64,000 nt of DNA from Actinomadura alba (GTDB lineage Bacteria > Actinomycetota > Actinomycetes > Streptosporangiales > Streptosporangiaceae): positions 496,001 to 560,000 of the forward strand of contig NZ_JABVEC010000002.1 in the NCBI RefSeq assembly GCF_014323705.1. Direction: 5' to 3'. Within the stretch, counting starts at the first letter, position 1. Every line of letters starts with the position of its first letter. The notes under the pieces were generated by a model. The model did no database searches. It saw nothing but the letters and a program-made list of their open reading frames with translations, and was not told the origin of the DNA. The position numbers and the translations under genes were made by a program. This document shows, piece by piece, positions 8,710 to 16,997 of this stretch.

Positions 8710-10629
8710 ATGTCCGATCAGGGGGAGCTCGCGAAGCGCTCGAAGGCGCCGAGCGACGACACCAGTGCCTTCGAATCCGTCGCCGACGATGCGACGGGAC
8801 CCATGCCGGCGGTGGAGCCGGAGGACGAGTACGGGCCGGCCTCGACCTGGTTCGATTCGGCCGATGCCGGCCGGTCCGAGCCCGACACGACCGGTACCGG
8901 AACGACGGGGACGCAGCGCGCCGCTTCCGCGCCGTTCGCACCTGTCGAGCCGGAAGACGAGCGTCCGCCGGGAAAACTGGTGTTCCCCGACCCTCAGGTT
9001 CCCGACGCGGAGCTCGATTCCTCCATCGGTGGCGCGGCGCCCGAGCCCGCCGAGCAGCAGCGGATGCCGGGACGGAACAGGCCGTCGGACTACATGGACT
9101 ACTCGGACAACGAATACGCCGACACCGAATACCGCGACACCGAATACCGCGAAACCGAGTCCCCCGACACCCAGTACGCCGATACCCAGTACGCCGACAC
9201 CGGCTACAAGAGCACCGGCTACGCCGACACCGATGACAAGGGCACGGGCTACGACGGCACCGGGTACGCGGACACCGGGTACAAGAGCACCGGCTACGCC
9301 GACACGGAGTACGCCGACACGGAGTACGCGGGCACGGAGTACGCGGGCACGGGCTACGCCGATGACCACCCGGCCACCGATCGGACCGCCTCGGACCGCG
9401 CCGTCTCGGAATATGGGCCGTTGGGCTACGCCGCGTCCGAGCCGGAGCCCGGCTTCGGCGAGGCCGCGGCAGGGACTTCGGACACCCGGGACGAGGCCCG
9501 TGGTTCCGCGGCGCGAGTGGAGTACTCCGCGCCGCCCGCGGGCGGCTGGGAGGGGGCTCTGTTCGACGAGACCGCCGACTCGGAGCCGGGTGACGGGCGC
9601 TACGCGCCGGTCATGCCGTCGGGGCCCAGCACGCCGCCGAAGCCCGGCACGCCCAGCAGTGGGAATCTGCGCATCCCCGACTGGATGCGGGAGGAGAACG
9701 GAGGCGCTTCCGGGGGCGGCTCCGACGAGGACGACTTCGGGGACGACTTCCGGGACAGGCGCAGGAGCAAGGGCAGGGCCAAGGCCAAGGACAGCGCCAG
9801 GGCCAAGGGCGGCGCCAGGGCCAAGGACAGCACCGAGGAGAAGGACAGCGCCAAGAGCAGGGACAGGAACTACGACGACTCGGGCGGTGGATCCAGGGCC
9901 CCGCTGTTCGCCGGCGTGGGCCTGCTCGTCGTCGCGTTGATCGCTTCCGCGGGCGTGTACTTCCTCAAGGGCAGGGGCGGCTCGGACCCCGAGCCTCCCA
10001 CGCAGACGTCCGCCCGCGAGCGGCCCGCTGGCGGATCCCAGCCGCAGGGCGCTCTGCCGGCGCCCGCCGACAAGGCGCTCAAGCGGTTTCCCGGCACGCC
10101 CTCCAGGGCCGTCGGCCGGATGACCGACGCCCGCGCCGGGCTGTCGTACCCGAGATTCGGCTCGCCGTGGCAGATGCCCACCAAGCAGAACAAGCTCGGA
10201 CAGCTGGGCTGGTCGGGTCAGCAGATCGTGGTGACCGAGCAGCGCGGTACCCGGCTCTGGTACGGGCAGCTGCTCAGCGGGACGCTGAACCCGGCCGAGG
10301 TGAGCATGTACGGCGGCCCGGGCACCGAGAAGGCGGCGGCCGTCGCCTTTGCCAACAGCATCGAGACCCGTTTCTACGGTTTTCCGCACCAGACTCAGCC
10401 GCACGCCTCACAGCCGCTCACGGTCGACGGGCACAAGGGCTGGCTGATCAGCTCGTATCTGCGGTACCAGCGGCCCGGCGTCAAGGCGACCGGTGAGCTC
10501 CTGATCACCGCCGTGATCGATACCGGCCGCAAGGTGCCGGCGGTGCTGTTCATCGGAATCCCGAACACTCACCGCAAGCTCTGGGCCGACGTCAGTTACT
10601 TCCTGAGCAACCTCCACGTCGCCCGCTGA
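8710..10629 (+). CDS. Single-pass membrane protein with long acidic repeat-rich N-terminus
   Basis: 639 residues. Residues 1-395 are low complexity and probably disordered. They include about 17 degenerate five-residue units of the form YADTE/YADTG (about 134-218) and a Lys/Arg/Asp-rich stretch (about 355-390). A single hydrophobic helix follows (about 397-418, LFAGVGLLVVALIASAGVYF). The C-terminal 220 residues form a folded domain, probably extracytoplasmic, with WSGQQIVVTEQ, LWYGQLLSGTLN and SYFLSNLHVAR. No known family was recognised. The layout resembles actinobacterial envelope proteins with disordered cytoplasmic tails. Confidence 0.8.
   Translation: MSDQGELAKRSKAPSDDTSAFESVADDATGPMPAVEPEDEYGPASTWFDSADAGRSEPDTTGTGTTGTQRAASAPFAPVEPEDERPPGKLVFPDPQVPDAELDSSIGGAAPEPAEQQRMPGRNRPSDYMDYSDNEYADTEYRDTEYRETESPDTQYADTQYADTGYKSTGYADTDDKGTGYDGTGYADTGYKSTGYADTEYADTEYAGTEYAGTGYADDHPATDRTASDRAVSEYGPLGYAASEPEPGFGEAAAGTSDTRDEARGSAARVEYSAPPAGGWEGALFDETADSEPGDGRYAPVMPSGPSTPPKPGTPSSGNLRIPDWMREENGGASGGGSDEDDFGDDFRDRRRSKGRAKAKDSARAKGGARAKDSTEEKDSAKSRDRNYDDSGGGSRAPLFAGVGLLVVALIASAGVYFLKGRGGSDPEPPTQTSARERPAGGSQPQGALPAPADKALKRFPGTPSRAVGRMTDARAGLSYPRFGSPWQMPTKQNKLGQLGWSGQQIVVTEQRGTRLWYGQLLSGTLNPAEVSMYGGPGTEKAAAVAFANSIETRFYGFPHQTQPHASQPLTVDGHKGWLISSYLRYQRPGVKATGELLITAVIDTGRKVPAVLFIGIPNTHRKLWADVSYFLSNLHVAR
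9109..9363 (+). repeat. Degenerate 15-bp coding repeat array
   Basis: About 17 in-frame copies of a 15-bp unit (consensus TACGCCGACACCGAG/GGC) encode YADTE/YADTG-like pentapeptides. Variant units carry KST, GT or RDT. Their Tyr/Asp/Thr-rich content differs from flanking sequence. Confidence 0.8.
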
Positions 10630-10677
10630 GCCTCCGGCCGCCCGGGACACCGGGTCCGCCTGCGCGGCCCGACAAAC

Positions 10678-10691
10678 CGAATATCGTTCTA
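10678..10691. promoter_or_regulatory. Degenerate KstR-like operator upstream of acyl-CoA dehydrogenase
   Basis: On the minus strand it reads TAGAACGATATTCG: one half of the TAGAACGTGTTCTA-type palindrome is perfect and the other is degenerate. It is 35 bp upstream of ATG 10726 and overlaps a possible -10 region. Confidence 0.35.
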
Positions 10692-10725
10692 TAGGCTGTG
10701 GCTCCGCGGATACACGAGGTGGACC

Positions 10726-12933
10726 ATGGCGATAGGGCTGTCCGAGGAACACGAGGCGCTGGCGGCGTCGGTACGCGGTTTCGCCGAGCGGCACATCACG
10801 GCTCAGGCCGTACGCGCGGCGTCCGACGCGGCGCAGGACGTCCGGCCGGCGTTCTGGTCGGCGCTGGCCGGGCAGGGACTGCTCGGCCTGCATCTGCCGG
10901 AGAGGCTTGGCGGGCAGGGCTTCGGGCTGGTCGAGCTGGCGGTCGTGCTCGAGGAACTGGGCCGGGCGAACGCTCCGGGGCCGTACCTGCCGACCGTTCT
11001 CGCCAGCGCGACCATCGCCGCCTCCGGGGCGGCCCACGACCTGGTGCCGGGGCTCGCGACCGGTTCCCGTACCGCCGCGGTGGCGCTGACCGGCGCGCTG
11101 ACCGGTCACCGCACCGGCGGCGGGCTGACGGTGAGCGGTGCGCTCGAGCCGGTGCTCGGCGCCGCCCTTGCGGATCTGCTCGTGCTGCCGGTACGGGTCG
11201 GCGGCGGCGCTGACGAGGACGTGGGCGAGCGGCGCTGGGTGGTCGTCGACGCGGGCGAGGCGGCGGTCGAAGCGCTGGAGAGCCTTGACCTCACCCGGCG
11301 CGTGCACCGGGTGACCCTCGACGGCGTCGCGGTGAAGGCGGAGCGGATCCTGCCCGGCTCGGCCGATCCCCGTGGCCTGGCCGCGGTGCTCTTCGGCGCC
11401 GAGGCGTGCGGTGTCGCCGGCCGGACGTTGGACGCCGCGGTGTCGTACGCCCGGATCCGTGAGCAGTTCGGCCGGCCGATCGGCCAATTCCAGGGCATCA
11501 AGCACAAGTGCGCCCGGATGCTGGTGGGACTGGAGCGGGCGCGGGCCGCCGTCTGGGACGCCGCGCGGGCGATCGACGCGGATCCCGATCAGCGCGCGTA
11601 CGCGATCGCGGTCGCGGGTGCGCTGGCGCCGGACGTTGCGGTCGCCTGTGCCGAGGACAACATCCAGGTGCACGGCGGCATCGGCTACACCTGGGAGCAC
11701 GACGCCCATCTGTTCTACCGGCGGGCGCTCACGCTGCGGGCGCTGGCCGGTCCGAGCGCCGGGCATCGCGCGGCCGTCGCCGACCGGGTGCTCGCGGGCG
11801 TGCGGCGGCCGATGGACGTGGAACTGGCTGCCGACGCCGAGCCGATCCGGGCGGAGATCCGCGAGCGGGTCACCGAACTCGTCGCGATGGACCAGCCGGC
11901 GCAGCGGGCGGCGATGGCGGCCGGCGGCTGGGTGACCCCGCACCTGGCCAGGCCGTGGGGGCGCGCCGCCGGGCCGGTGGAGCAGGTAGTCATCCAGCAG
12001 GAGATGCGGCGCGCGAAGGTGAGTCCCGTGCCGCTCATGATCGGTGCCTGGGTGGTGCCGTCCCTGGTGCAGTACGGCACCCCCGCCCAGCAGGAGCGGT
12101 TCCTGGCGGCGACGCTGCGCGGTGAGATCGTCTGGTGCCAGCTGTTCAGCGAGCCGGGGTCGGGTTCGGACCTGGCCGGACTGTCGACCCGGGCGGAGCG
12201 AGTGGAGGGCGGCTGGCGCATCACCGGCCAGAAGATCTGGACCTCGCTGGCGCGCGAGGCGCAATGGGGCATCTGCATCGCCCGGACCGACCCGGACGCG
12301 CCGAAGCACCAGGGCATCACCTATTTCCTGGTGGATATGGCGGCAGAGGGCATCGACATCCGTCCGCTGCGGGAGTGCACCGGAGACGCGATCTTCAACG
12401 AGGTCTTCCTCGACGGCGTCTTCGTCGCCGACGACCTCGTCGTCGGCCCCGTCCACCAGGGCTGGCGGGTCGCGCGCACCACCCTCGCCAACGAGCGCGT
12501 CGGCCTGACGACCTCGTTCCAGTTGGGCGCGGACGTCCCCGCGCTGGTGGAGCTGGTGACGTCGCTCGGAGCGGCCGACGATCCGCTGGTCCGGGACCGG
12601 CTCGGCGCGCTGGCGTGCGACGAGCACGCGTTCCGGCTGCTCGGCCTGCGAGCGACGCTGAAGCAGCTGTCCGGCACCGACCCCGGTGCGACCGCCAACG
12701 TGCGCAAGCTGGTGGCCATGGAGCACGGCCAAGACGTCACCGAGTACGGATTCACGCTGCTCGGCGCCGAGGGCGCGCTGACCGGTGGCCGGAACACCGG
12801 GCTCCGGCGTGGGTGGACGCGCTACCTGCTCGCCTCCCGGGCGATGACGATCGGCGGTGGCACCACCGAGGTCAACCTCAACGTCATCGGCGAGCGCATC
12901 CTCGGCCTGCCCCGCGACCCGGACCCGCGCTGA
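10726..12933 (+). CDS. Fused two-domain acyl-CoA dehydrogenase (FadE34-like)
   Basis: 735 residues, twice the usual acyl-CoA dehydrogenase length. The N-terminal copy (about 1-365) carries REQFGRPIGQFQGIKHK and VHGGIGYTWEHDAHLFYRRA, where the Glu of WEHD is the likely catalytic base. The C-terminal copy (about 370-735) carries CQLFSEPGSGSDLAGL, GQKIWTS and ends GGGTTEVNLNVIGERILGLPR. The architecture resembles mycobacterial FadE34 (about 711 residues), a steroid side-chain dehydrogenase. A degenerate KstR-like site upstream and the sterol genes later in the window fit, but a general long-chain role is possible. Confidence 0.85.
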   Translation: MAIGLSEEHEALAASVRGFAERHITAQAVRAASDAAQDVRPAFWSALAGQGLLGLHLPERLGGQGFGLVELAVVLEELGRANAPGPYLPTVLASATIAASGAAHDLVPGLATGSRTAAVALTGALTGHRTGGGLTVSGALEPVLGAALADLLVLPVRVGGGADEDVGERRWVVVDAGEAAVEALESLDLTRRVHRVTLDGVAVKAERILPGSADPRGLAAVLFGAEACGVAGRTLDAAVSYARIREQFGRPIGQFQGIKHKCARMLVGLERARAAVWDAARAIDADPDQRAYAIAVAGALAPDVAVACAEDNIQVHGGIGYTWEHDAHLFYRRALTLRALAGPSAGHRAAVADRVLAGVRRPMDVELAADAEPIRAEIRERVTELVAMDQPAQRAAMAAGGWVTPHLARPWGRAAGPVEQVVIQQEMRRAKVSPVPLMIGAWVVPSLVQYGTPAQQERFLAATLRGEIVWCQLFSEPGSGSDLAGLSTRAERVEGGWRITGQKIWTSLAREAQWGICIARTDPDAPKHQGITYFLVDMAAEGIDIRPLRECTGDAIFNEVFLDGVFVADDLVVGPVHQGWRVARTTLANERVGLTTSFQLGADVPALVELVTSLGAADDPLVRDRLGALACDEHAFRLLGLRATLKQLSGTDPGATANVRKLVAMEHGQDVTEYGFTLLGAEGALTGGRNTGLRRGWTRYLLASRAMTIGGGTTEVNLNVIGERILGLPRDPDPR

Positions 12934-12964
12934 GGGCGCGGGCCGGGTCGAGTCGTGCGGGCCG

Positions 12965-12988
12965 GGCGACCGGAGGCGGTCGGTCGCC
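12965..12988. terminator. Intergenic hairpin between convergent genes
   Basis: GGCGACCG (12965-12972) and CGGTCGCC (12981-12988) form a perfect 8-bp stem around an 8-nt loop, placed between the convergent acyl-CoA dehydrogenase and DUF3068 genes. Confidence 0.6.
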
Positions 12989-13001
12989 ACGCTCCCGGGG
13001 C

Positions 13002-13955
13002 TCAGGCCTGAGCGGCGCTCGTCTCGGTGCGGGACCGGCGGACCAGGACGATGCCCGCGGCGAGCAGCGCCACACCGATGAGCAGGGACGCCAGCGGGGT
13101 GATCGTCTTGAGCGTTGAGATCAAGCGCGCGCTCTCGTCGGCCTTCTTGACCAGTGCCTTCTGGCTGTCCGCGGTCATCTTGAGGTGGAAGCTGGCCGCC
13201 GTCATGGAGCCGGTGCTGTCACTGGTGCGCAGGGTCGTGGTGACCTGCTGCTCGCGGTTGACCGGTGCGCCGGTACGCGGGTCCACCCATATCGACACGT
13301 TCGCCTCGTAGACGCGGTCGACCGCGTAGTTCTGCTCCGCGTCCAGCCCGAGCAGCCGTCCGGAGAAACTGTCGATCTTGGCGATCGGCGTGGGCCCGAC
13401 GTGCATGACGAACTTGTAGGTGTCGAGGCCCTGGATCTTCTCCTTGCCCTCGAAGTTCATCGGCCAGGTCCGCTTCGTGGTGGTGTCGAAGAACTGGTAG
13501 GTCTTCTGTTCGACGTCGCCGATCGGCCACGAGATCCCGAGCCCGGACTGGCGGACCGAACTGTCGAAGCCGGCCTCGGAGCCGATGCCCGCGCCGCAGC
13601 AGTTGGTCAGCTGGGAGGTCTTGCGGTTCAGGGCCGCCTTGTGGGACTGGACCTCCACCTTCTTGCCGATGCTCAGGTCCTCCAGCACAGTGAACGAGTC
13701 GAGCACCGTCGTGTCGCCGGTGCTCGCCTTGGCATTACCGGCGGTGGTGTTCGTGGCGACGAGCGTGGCACCGGTGCGCATCTGCCCGGTTTCGGTATCG
13801 AAGTAGGACGCCCCCGGTGCTTCGAGGGTCGACTTCTGGTACGTGTTCTTCGGTACGCCGATGAGCTGCTCCGCCACGTAGAAGCGCTGCAGCGGGGCCA
13901 GTGCGATGAGCGAGAACCCGAGCACGAGCGCGACCCAGCCGAGGGTTCGGCGCAT
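13002..13955 (-). CDS. DUF3068 (PorA-family) membrane-anchored protein, copy 1
   Basis: 317 residues with an N-terminal transmembrane helix (about 5-24), a large extracytoplasmic domain and a C-terminal helix (about 283-305) followed by a short Arg-rich tail. It is clearly paralogous to the protein at 23908-24858: both contain ASYFDT, NRxTSxLxxCCGA and VDPRTGxPV. DUF3068 proteins occur near AftD-type genes in mycobacteria (Rv0227c). The molecular function is not established, and the PorA label does not prove a pore. It is transcribed away from the GT-C gene, across a 277-bp region holding both promoters. Confidence 0.85.
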   Translation of the reverse strand: MRRTLGWVALVLGFSLIALAPLQRFYVAEQLIGVPKNTYQKSTLEAPGASYFDTETGQMRTGATLVATNTTAGNAKASTGDTTVLDSFTVLEDLSIGKKVEVQSHKAALNRKTSQLTNCCGAGIGSEAGFDSSVRQSGLGISWPIGDVEQKTYQFFDTTTKRTWPMNFEGKEKIQGLDTYKFVMHVGPTPIAKIDSFSGRLLGLDAEQNYAVDRVYEANVSIWVDPRTGAPVNREQQVTTTLRTSDSTGSMTAASFHLKMTADSQKALVKKADESARLISTLKTITPLASLLIGVALLAAGIVLVRRSRTETSAAQA

Positions 13956-14199
13956 TTTCTACCTCCTGGCGACGGCCGACCAGGGCCGTGGGGTGGGATC
14001 TCCGGGCAGGAATGCGGGCGGAGTGCGCCCGCGGTGCGCGGTTGACTGTACTAGCGAGTAGTTACGGATGCGGTGTATATCACACCTCCTCCGCCTGATG
14101 CGCAAGCCCAAGAAATGAACCTGTGATCTACGGGCGGCGAAAGCCCTGTCCATAGGGGTGGTCTGGCCGACTCTGGACCGTGGTCGGGCCACCGTTGGA

Positions 14200-14205
14200 T
14201 AGCCT
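14200..14205 (+). promoter_or_regulatory. -10 element upstream of the duplicated start region
   Basis: TAGCCT followed by GT. Initiation about seven bases downstream would place the transcript start just before the first ATG of the tandem duplication (14216). Confidence 0.35.
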
Positions 14206-14215
14206 GTTTCCTCCA

Positions 14216-14249
14216 ATGAGCGGACATACCGGATGAGCGGATTTACCGG
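14216..14249 (+). repeat. 17-bp tandem duplication spanning the start codon
   Basis: 14216-14232 and 14233-14249 are identical except for two bases (ACAT versus ATTT). Each copy begins ATGAGCGGA. The upstream ATG opens a six-codon frame (MSGHTG) whose TGA overlaps the true start ATG 14233. Confidence 0.85.
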
Positions 14250-15861
14250 CCTGTTCCATAGCGGCCTTTTCGCCACTGACCGGACCAGACATCTGGCCGC
14301 CGCTCTCACCGGGCTCGGGCTCGGGCTGCTCGCACTGGGGCCGGGCCTCGCGGACGGCTTCGTGCTGTCGTACGACATGGTGTTCGTGCCCGATCCGGTG
14401 TTCAGCGAGTTCACCTTCGGGCTCACCGGCACGGTGCCCCGGCACGTGCCGAGCGACGCGTTCGTCACCGCGCTCGGCAGGCTGCTGCCGGGCGATGTCG
14501 TGCAGAAGGTCATCCTGCTCGCCGTGTTCGTCATGGCCTGTACCTCGGCCGCCGCTCTGGTCCCCTCCGAACGGCTGCCGGCGCGGCTCGCGGCCGGTGT
14601 CTGCTACGCCTGGAATCCGTTCGTGGCCGAGCGGCTGCTGCTGGGCCACTGGGCGCTGCTCCTCGGTTATGCCGCGCTGCCGTGGGTGGTCGGTGCCGCC
14701 GCCGTCGTCACCGAGCGGGGCGGGGGATGGCGGCTGGCGCGTGCGCTCCTGCCGGCCGCGGTGGGCGGGTTCGCCGCGATGGCCGTGTCCGGGCTCACCG
14801 CCGCCATCGTCGCGCTCGGCGCCGCCGCCTCGGCCAGGTCGCGCGCGCTCGGGCGGACCGCCGTGGTGGTCGCGGTGCTCAGCGCCCCGTGGCTGGTCAC
14901 CGGCTGGCTGCGGCCCTCGGGTCTGCCGGCCGACGGGGGCGCGGTCGAGGCTTTCGCGGCCCGCGCGGACACACCGTTCGGGACGCTCGGCAGCCTGCTG
15001 CTGCTCGGTGGTGTGTGGAACCGCGAGACCGTGCCCGCCGGATACGGCATGGCGCTCACCGCCGCGGCCTGGCTGGGGGTGGTCGTGACCGCGTTGCTCG
15101 TGTACGCGCGCTGGTGCCGGTCGGCGGGGCCCGGGGCCCGGTGGGCAACGGGCCTGTGGCCGGCCGCGGTGGCCGGCTTCGCGGTCGCCTCGCTCGGCGC
15201 CGTCGCACCGTGGTCGCTCGAAGGGCTGATCTCGATCTGGCCCGGGTTCGCGGTGTTCCGGGACGGGCAGCAGTACGTGGCACCGGTGGCGGTGGTCCTG
15301 GCCGTCGGTCTCGGCCTTGCCGTCGACCGGTTTCACCGCGGTGACCTGGCGGGGCTCGTGATGGGCGTCCTCGCCGTCCTCGCTCCGGTGGCGTTGCTGC
15401 CGTCGCTCGCCTGGGGTGCGGGCGGCCGGCTGGACGCCGTGCACTACCCGGCGGACTGGGTGCGCGCCCGCACGATCATCGAGGCCGACCGGGCCCCCGG
15501 CGAGGTCCTCGTCCTGCCGTGGGCGGCGCATCGCGGCTACCGGTGGAACGACCGGCGGCGGCTGCTCAACCCGCTTCCGCGCTACCTGCGGCGCGAGGTC
15601 ATCGTCAATGACGCGGTGACCGTCGGATCCACGGTCATCGCGGCGGAGGATCCACGGGTGCGCGAGCTGGATCCCCTCATCAGGTCCAGTGCCGAGCTCA
15701 CCGCCTCGCTGCGGGCCGCCGGGGTCAGGTACGTCTTCATCGACGACACCTCACCGGCCGCCACCCCGCCGGGCTCGGCATCGCCGCGGGACCGGCTGGC
15801 CGGGGCGGAACTGCTCCTGGACCGGCCGGACGTGACGCTTTTCCGGATCCCGCGGGCCTGA
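14233..15861 (+). CDS. GT-C-type integral membrane glycosyltransferase, short AftD-like paralogue
   Basis: 542 residues with about a dozen hydrophobic segments up to residue 395 and a soluble C-terminal domain. Asp48 in the first outer loop (LSYDMVFVPD) is in the place expected for a GT-C catalytic acid. The middle motif NPFVAERLLLGHWALLLGYAALP and the C-terminal pattern GEVLVLPWAAHRGYRW...GVRYVFIDD parallel the AftD-type protein at 18341 (GEGVLAIPGAPFGEYLW...GIRYVLVRND), which suggests common ancestry. It would use a polyprenyl-phosphate sugar on the outer face of the membrane. Mycobacterial Rv0226c is a plausible counterpart. Confidence 0.75.
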   Translation: MSGFTGLFHSGLFATDRTRHLAAALTGLGLGLLALGPGLADGFVLSYDMVFVPDPVFSEFTFGLTGTVPRHVPSDAFVTALGRLLPGDVVQKVILLAVFVMACTSAAALVPSERLPARLAAGVCYAWNPFVAERLLLGHWALLLGYAALPWVVGAAAVVTERGGGWRLARALLPAAVGGFAAMAVSGLTAAIVALGAAASARSRALGRTAVVVAVLSAPWLVTGWLRPSGLPADGGAVEAFAARADTPFGTLGSLLLLGGVWNRETVPAGYGMALTAAAWLGVVVTALLVYARWCRSAGPGARWATGLWPAAVAGFAVASLGAVAPWSLEGLISIWPGFAVFRDGQQYVAPVAVVLAVGLGLAVDRFHRGDLAGLVMGVLAVLAPVALLPSLAWGAGGRLDAVHYPADWVRARTIIEADRAPGEVLVLPWAAHRGYRWNDRRRLLNPLPRYLRREVIVNDAVTVGSTVIAAEDPRVRELDPLIRSSAELTASLRAAGVRYVFIDDTSPAATPPGSASPRDRLAGAELLLDRPDVTLFRIPRA

Positions 15862-16011
15862 CCGCCGTCACCCCGCGTGGCGTCGCGCGCGACGGTGCGC
15901 TCCCGGACCGCTGGTGAAGAGCACGCGGCGCCGCCCGCACCGGACCGCGGACACCGTGGGTAACCGCTTAGGGGTGATTAGTAGTGAATTGTCGTTGTTA
16001 GTTCATATGTC

Positions 16012-16037
16012 TAGTACTCGCCAGTAGGGACGTACTA
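16012..16037. promoter_or_regulatory. Inverted repeat upstream of the DUF2613 gene
   Basis: TAGTAC (16012-16017) and GTACTA (16032-16037) form a perfect 6-bp inverted repeat in an AT-rich promoter region about 45 bp before ATG 16084. It could be an operator. Confidence 0.3.
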
Positions 16038-16083
16038 CTGTGGCGGCCACCACAGCCCCCGCCGGATGCCAGGAGGACCTTCG

Positions 16084-16215
16084 ATGCGGATCGCAATCGC
16101 CGCAGTGACCGGAATCGTGCTCGCCGCTCTCGCTTCGGTCGGCGCCGTCGAACTCGTCAACGCCTCACAGAGCGAGCAGGTCACCAAGCCGCTCTATAAC
16201 TACGGCTCGCGGTGA
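16084..16215 (+). CDS. DUF2613 small membrane/secreted protein
   Basis: 43 residues from ATG 16084, preceded by AGGAGG about ten bases upstream. One hydrophobic segment (about 4-24, AIAAVTGIVLAALASVGAVEL) is followed by a polar tail ending KPLYNYGSR. The short length and C-terminal YGSR match DUF2613, a family of small actinobacterial proteins found next to AftD genes (mycobacterial Rv0236A). The stop overlaps the GTG start of the GT2 gene (GTGA), so the two are probably translationally coupled. Function is unknown; a small partner of the membrane glycosyltransferases is an inference. Confidence 0.8.
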   Translation: MRIAIAAVTGIVLAALASVGAVELVNASQSEQVTKPLYNYGSR

Positions 16216-16997
16216 CCTTCGCCGGCGATCACGTGCAGCTCGAGATCGTCGTCCCGGCGTACAACGAGGCCAAGCGGCTTCCTCGCGGACTTTCACTGCT
16301 CCTGCGCAAGCTGCGTGACCTGCCGGTTCCGGCGGCCGTCCTGGTCGTCGACAACGCCAGCACGGACGAGACCTCGGCGATAGTGCGCGACTGGGCGACC
16401 ACCGCCCCGGTCCGGTTGCTGCACTGCCCCGAACGCGGCAAGGGCGCTGCGGTACGCATGGGCTTGCTCGCCACCCGTGCCCCGTATGTCGGATTCTGCG
16501 ATGCCGACATGGCGACCGATCTCAGCTCGCTCGACGACGTGCTGCGGCTCATGGCCGAGGGCCACTCCATGGTGGTCGGTTCCCGGCGGCACCCGGACTC
16601 GGTGGTGGAGGAGTACGGCCGCCCGCTTCGCAGGCTCGGCGCCATCGTCTTCAACCGGCTCGTTCGTGACCTCGCCGGAGGCGCGGCGGACACCCAGTGC
16701 GGTTTCAAGTTCTTCTCCGGGCCGCTGGTGCGGGCCGCCGCGGCCGATCTGCGCACTCCCGGCTTCGCGTTCGACGTCGAGCTGCTCATGCACTGCATCC
16801 GCCATGGCGGTGTGGTCACCGACCTGCCGGTCGTGTGGCGCGACGTACCGGGCACGACCTTCTCGGTCCGCCGCCACACGGTCCGTTGCGCACGCGACCT
16901 CGCCCGTATCCGGGCGACCGCACGACGCCCCGCGACCACGTACGCGCCGACGCGGTCGCTCGTCCTCTCCGAGACCTCCGGGACCGGCCCCGGATGA
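16212..16997 (+). CDS. Family 2 glycosyltransferase, polyprenyl-phosphate sugar synthase type
   Basis: 261 residues starting at GTG 16212 within the upstream stop. It shows the GT2 fold: VVPAYNEAKRLPRGL, DNASTDETS, the DxD-like FCDADMATDL, and MVVGSRRHPDSVV. There is no C-terminal membrane helix. Length and motifs resemble dolichyl-phosphate glucose/mannose synthases. It probably loads a sugar onto a polyprenyl phosphate to supply the GT-C enzymes encoded on either side. Which sugar cannot be read. It overlaps the next gene by 4 bp. Confidence 0.85.
   Translation: MTFAGDHVQLEIVVPAYNEAKRLPRGLSLLLRKLRDLPVPAAVLVVDNASTDETSAIVRDWATTAPVRLLHCPERGKGAAVRMGLLATRAPYVGFCDADMATDLSSLDDVLRLMAEGHSMVVGSRRHPDSVVEEYGRPLRRLGAIVFNRLVRDLAGGAADTQCGFKFFSGPLVRAAAADLRTPGFAFDVELLMHCIRHGGVVTDLPVVWRDVPGTTFSVRRHTVRCARDLARIRATARRPATTYAPTRSLVLSETSGTGPG

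Noticed and set aside
9109-9363. CRISPR-like array
   Set aside because: Units are 15 bp, contiguous, in frame and protein-coding, with no spacers or cas genes.
8125-10404. Very long minus-strand open frame opposite the EI24 and repeat-rich protein genes
   Set aside because: Arg/Gly/Val-rich, low-complexity product without domains; it is the mirror of G/C-ending codons on the plus strand, where genuine genes are clear.
6315-12933. Secondary-metabolite cluster around the SARP-type regulator
   Set aside because: No polyketide, peptide, terpene or RiPP genes are nearby; the regulator is an orphan in this window.
10408-12990. 860-codon minus-strand open frame opposite the acyl-CoA dehydrogenase
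   Set aside because: No fold or motif; the plus strand has an intact two-domain enzyme with all expected motifs.
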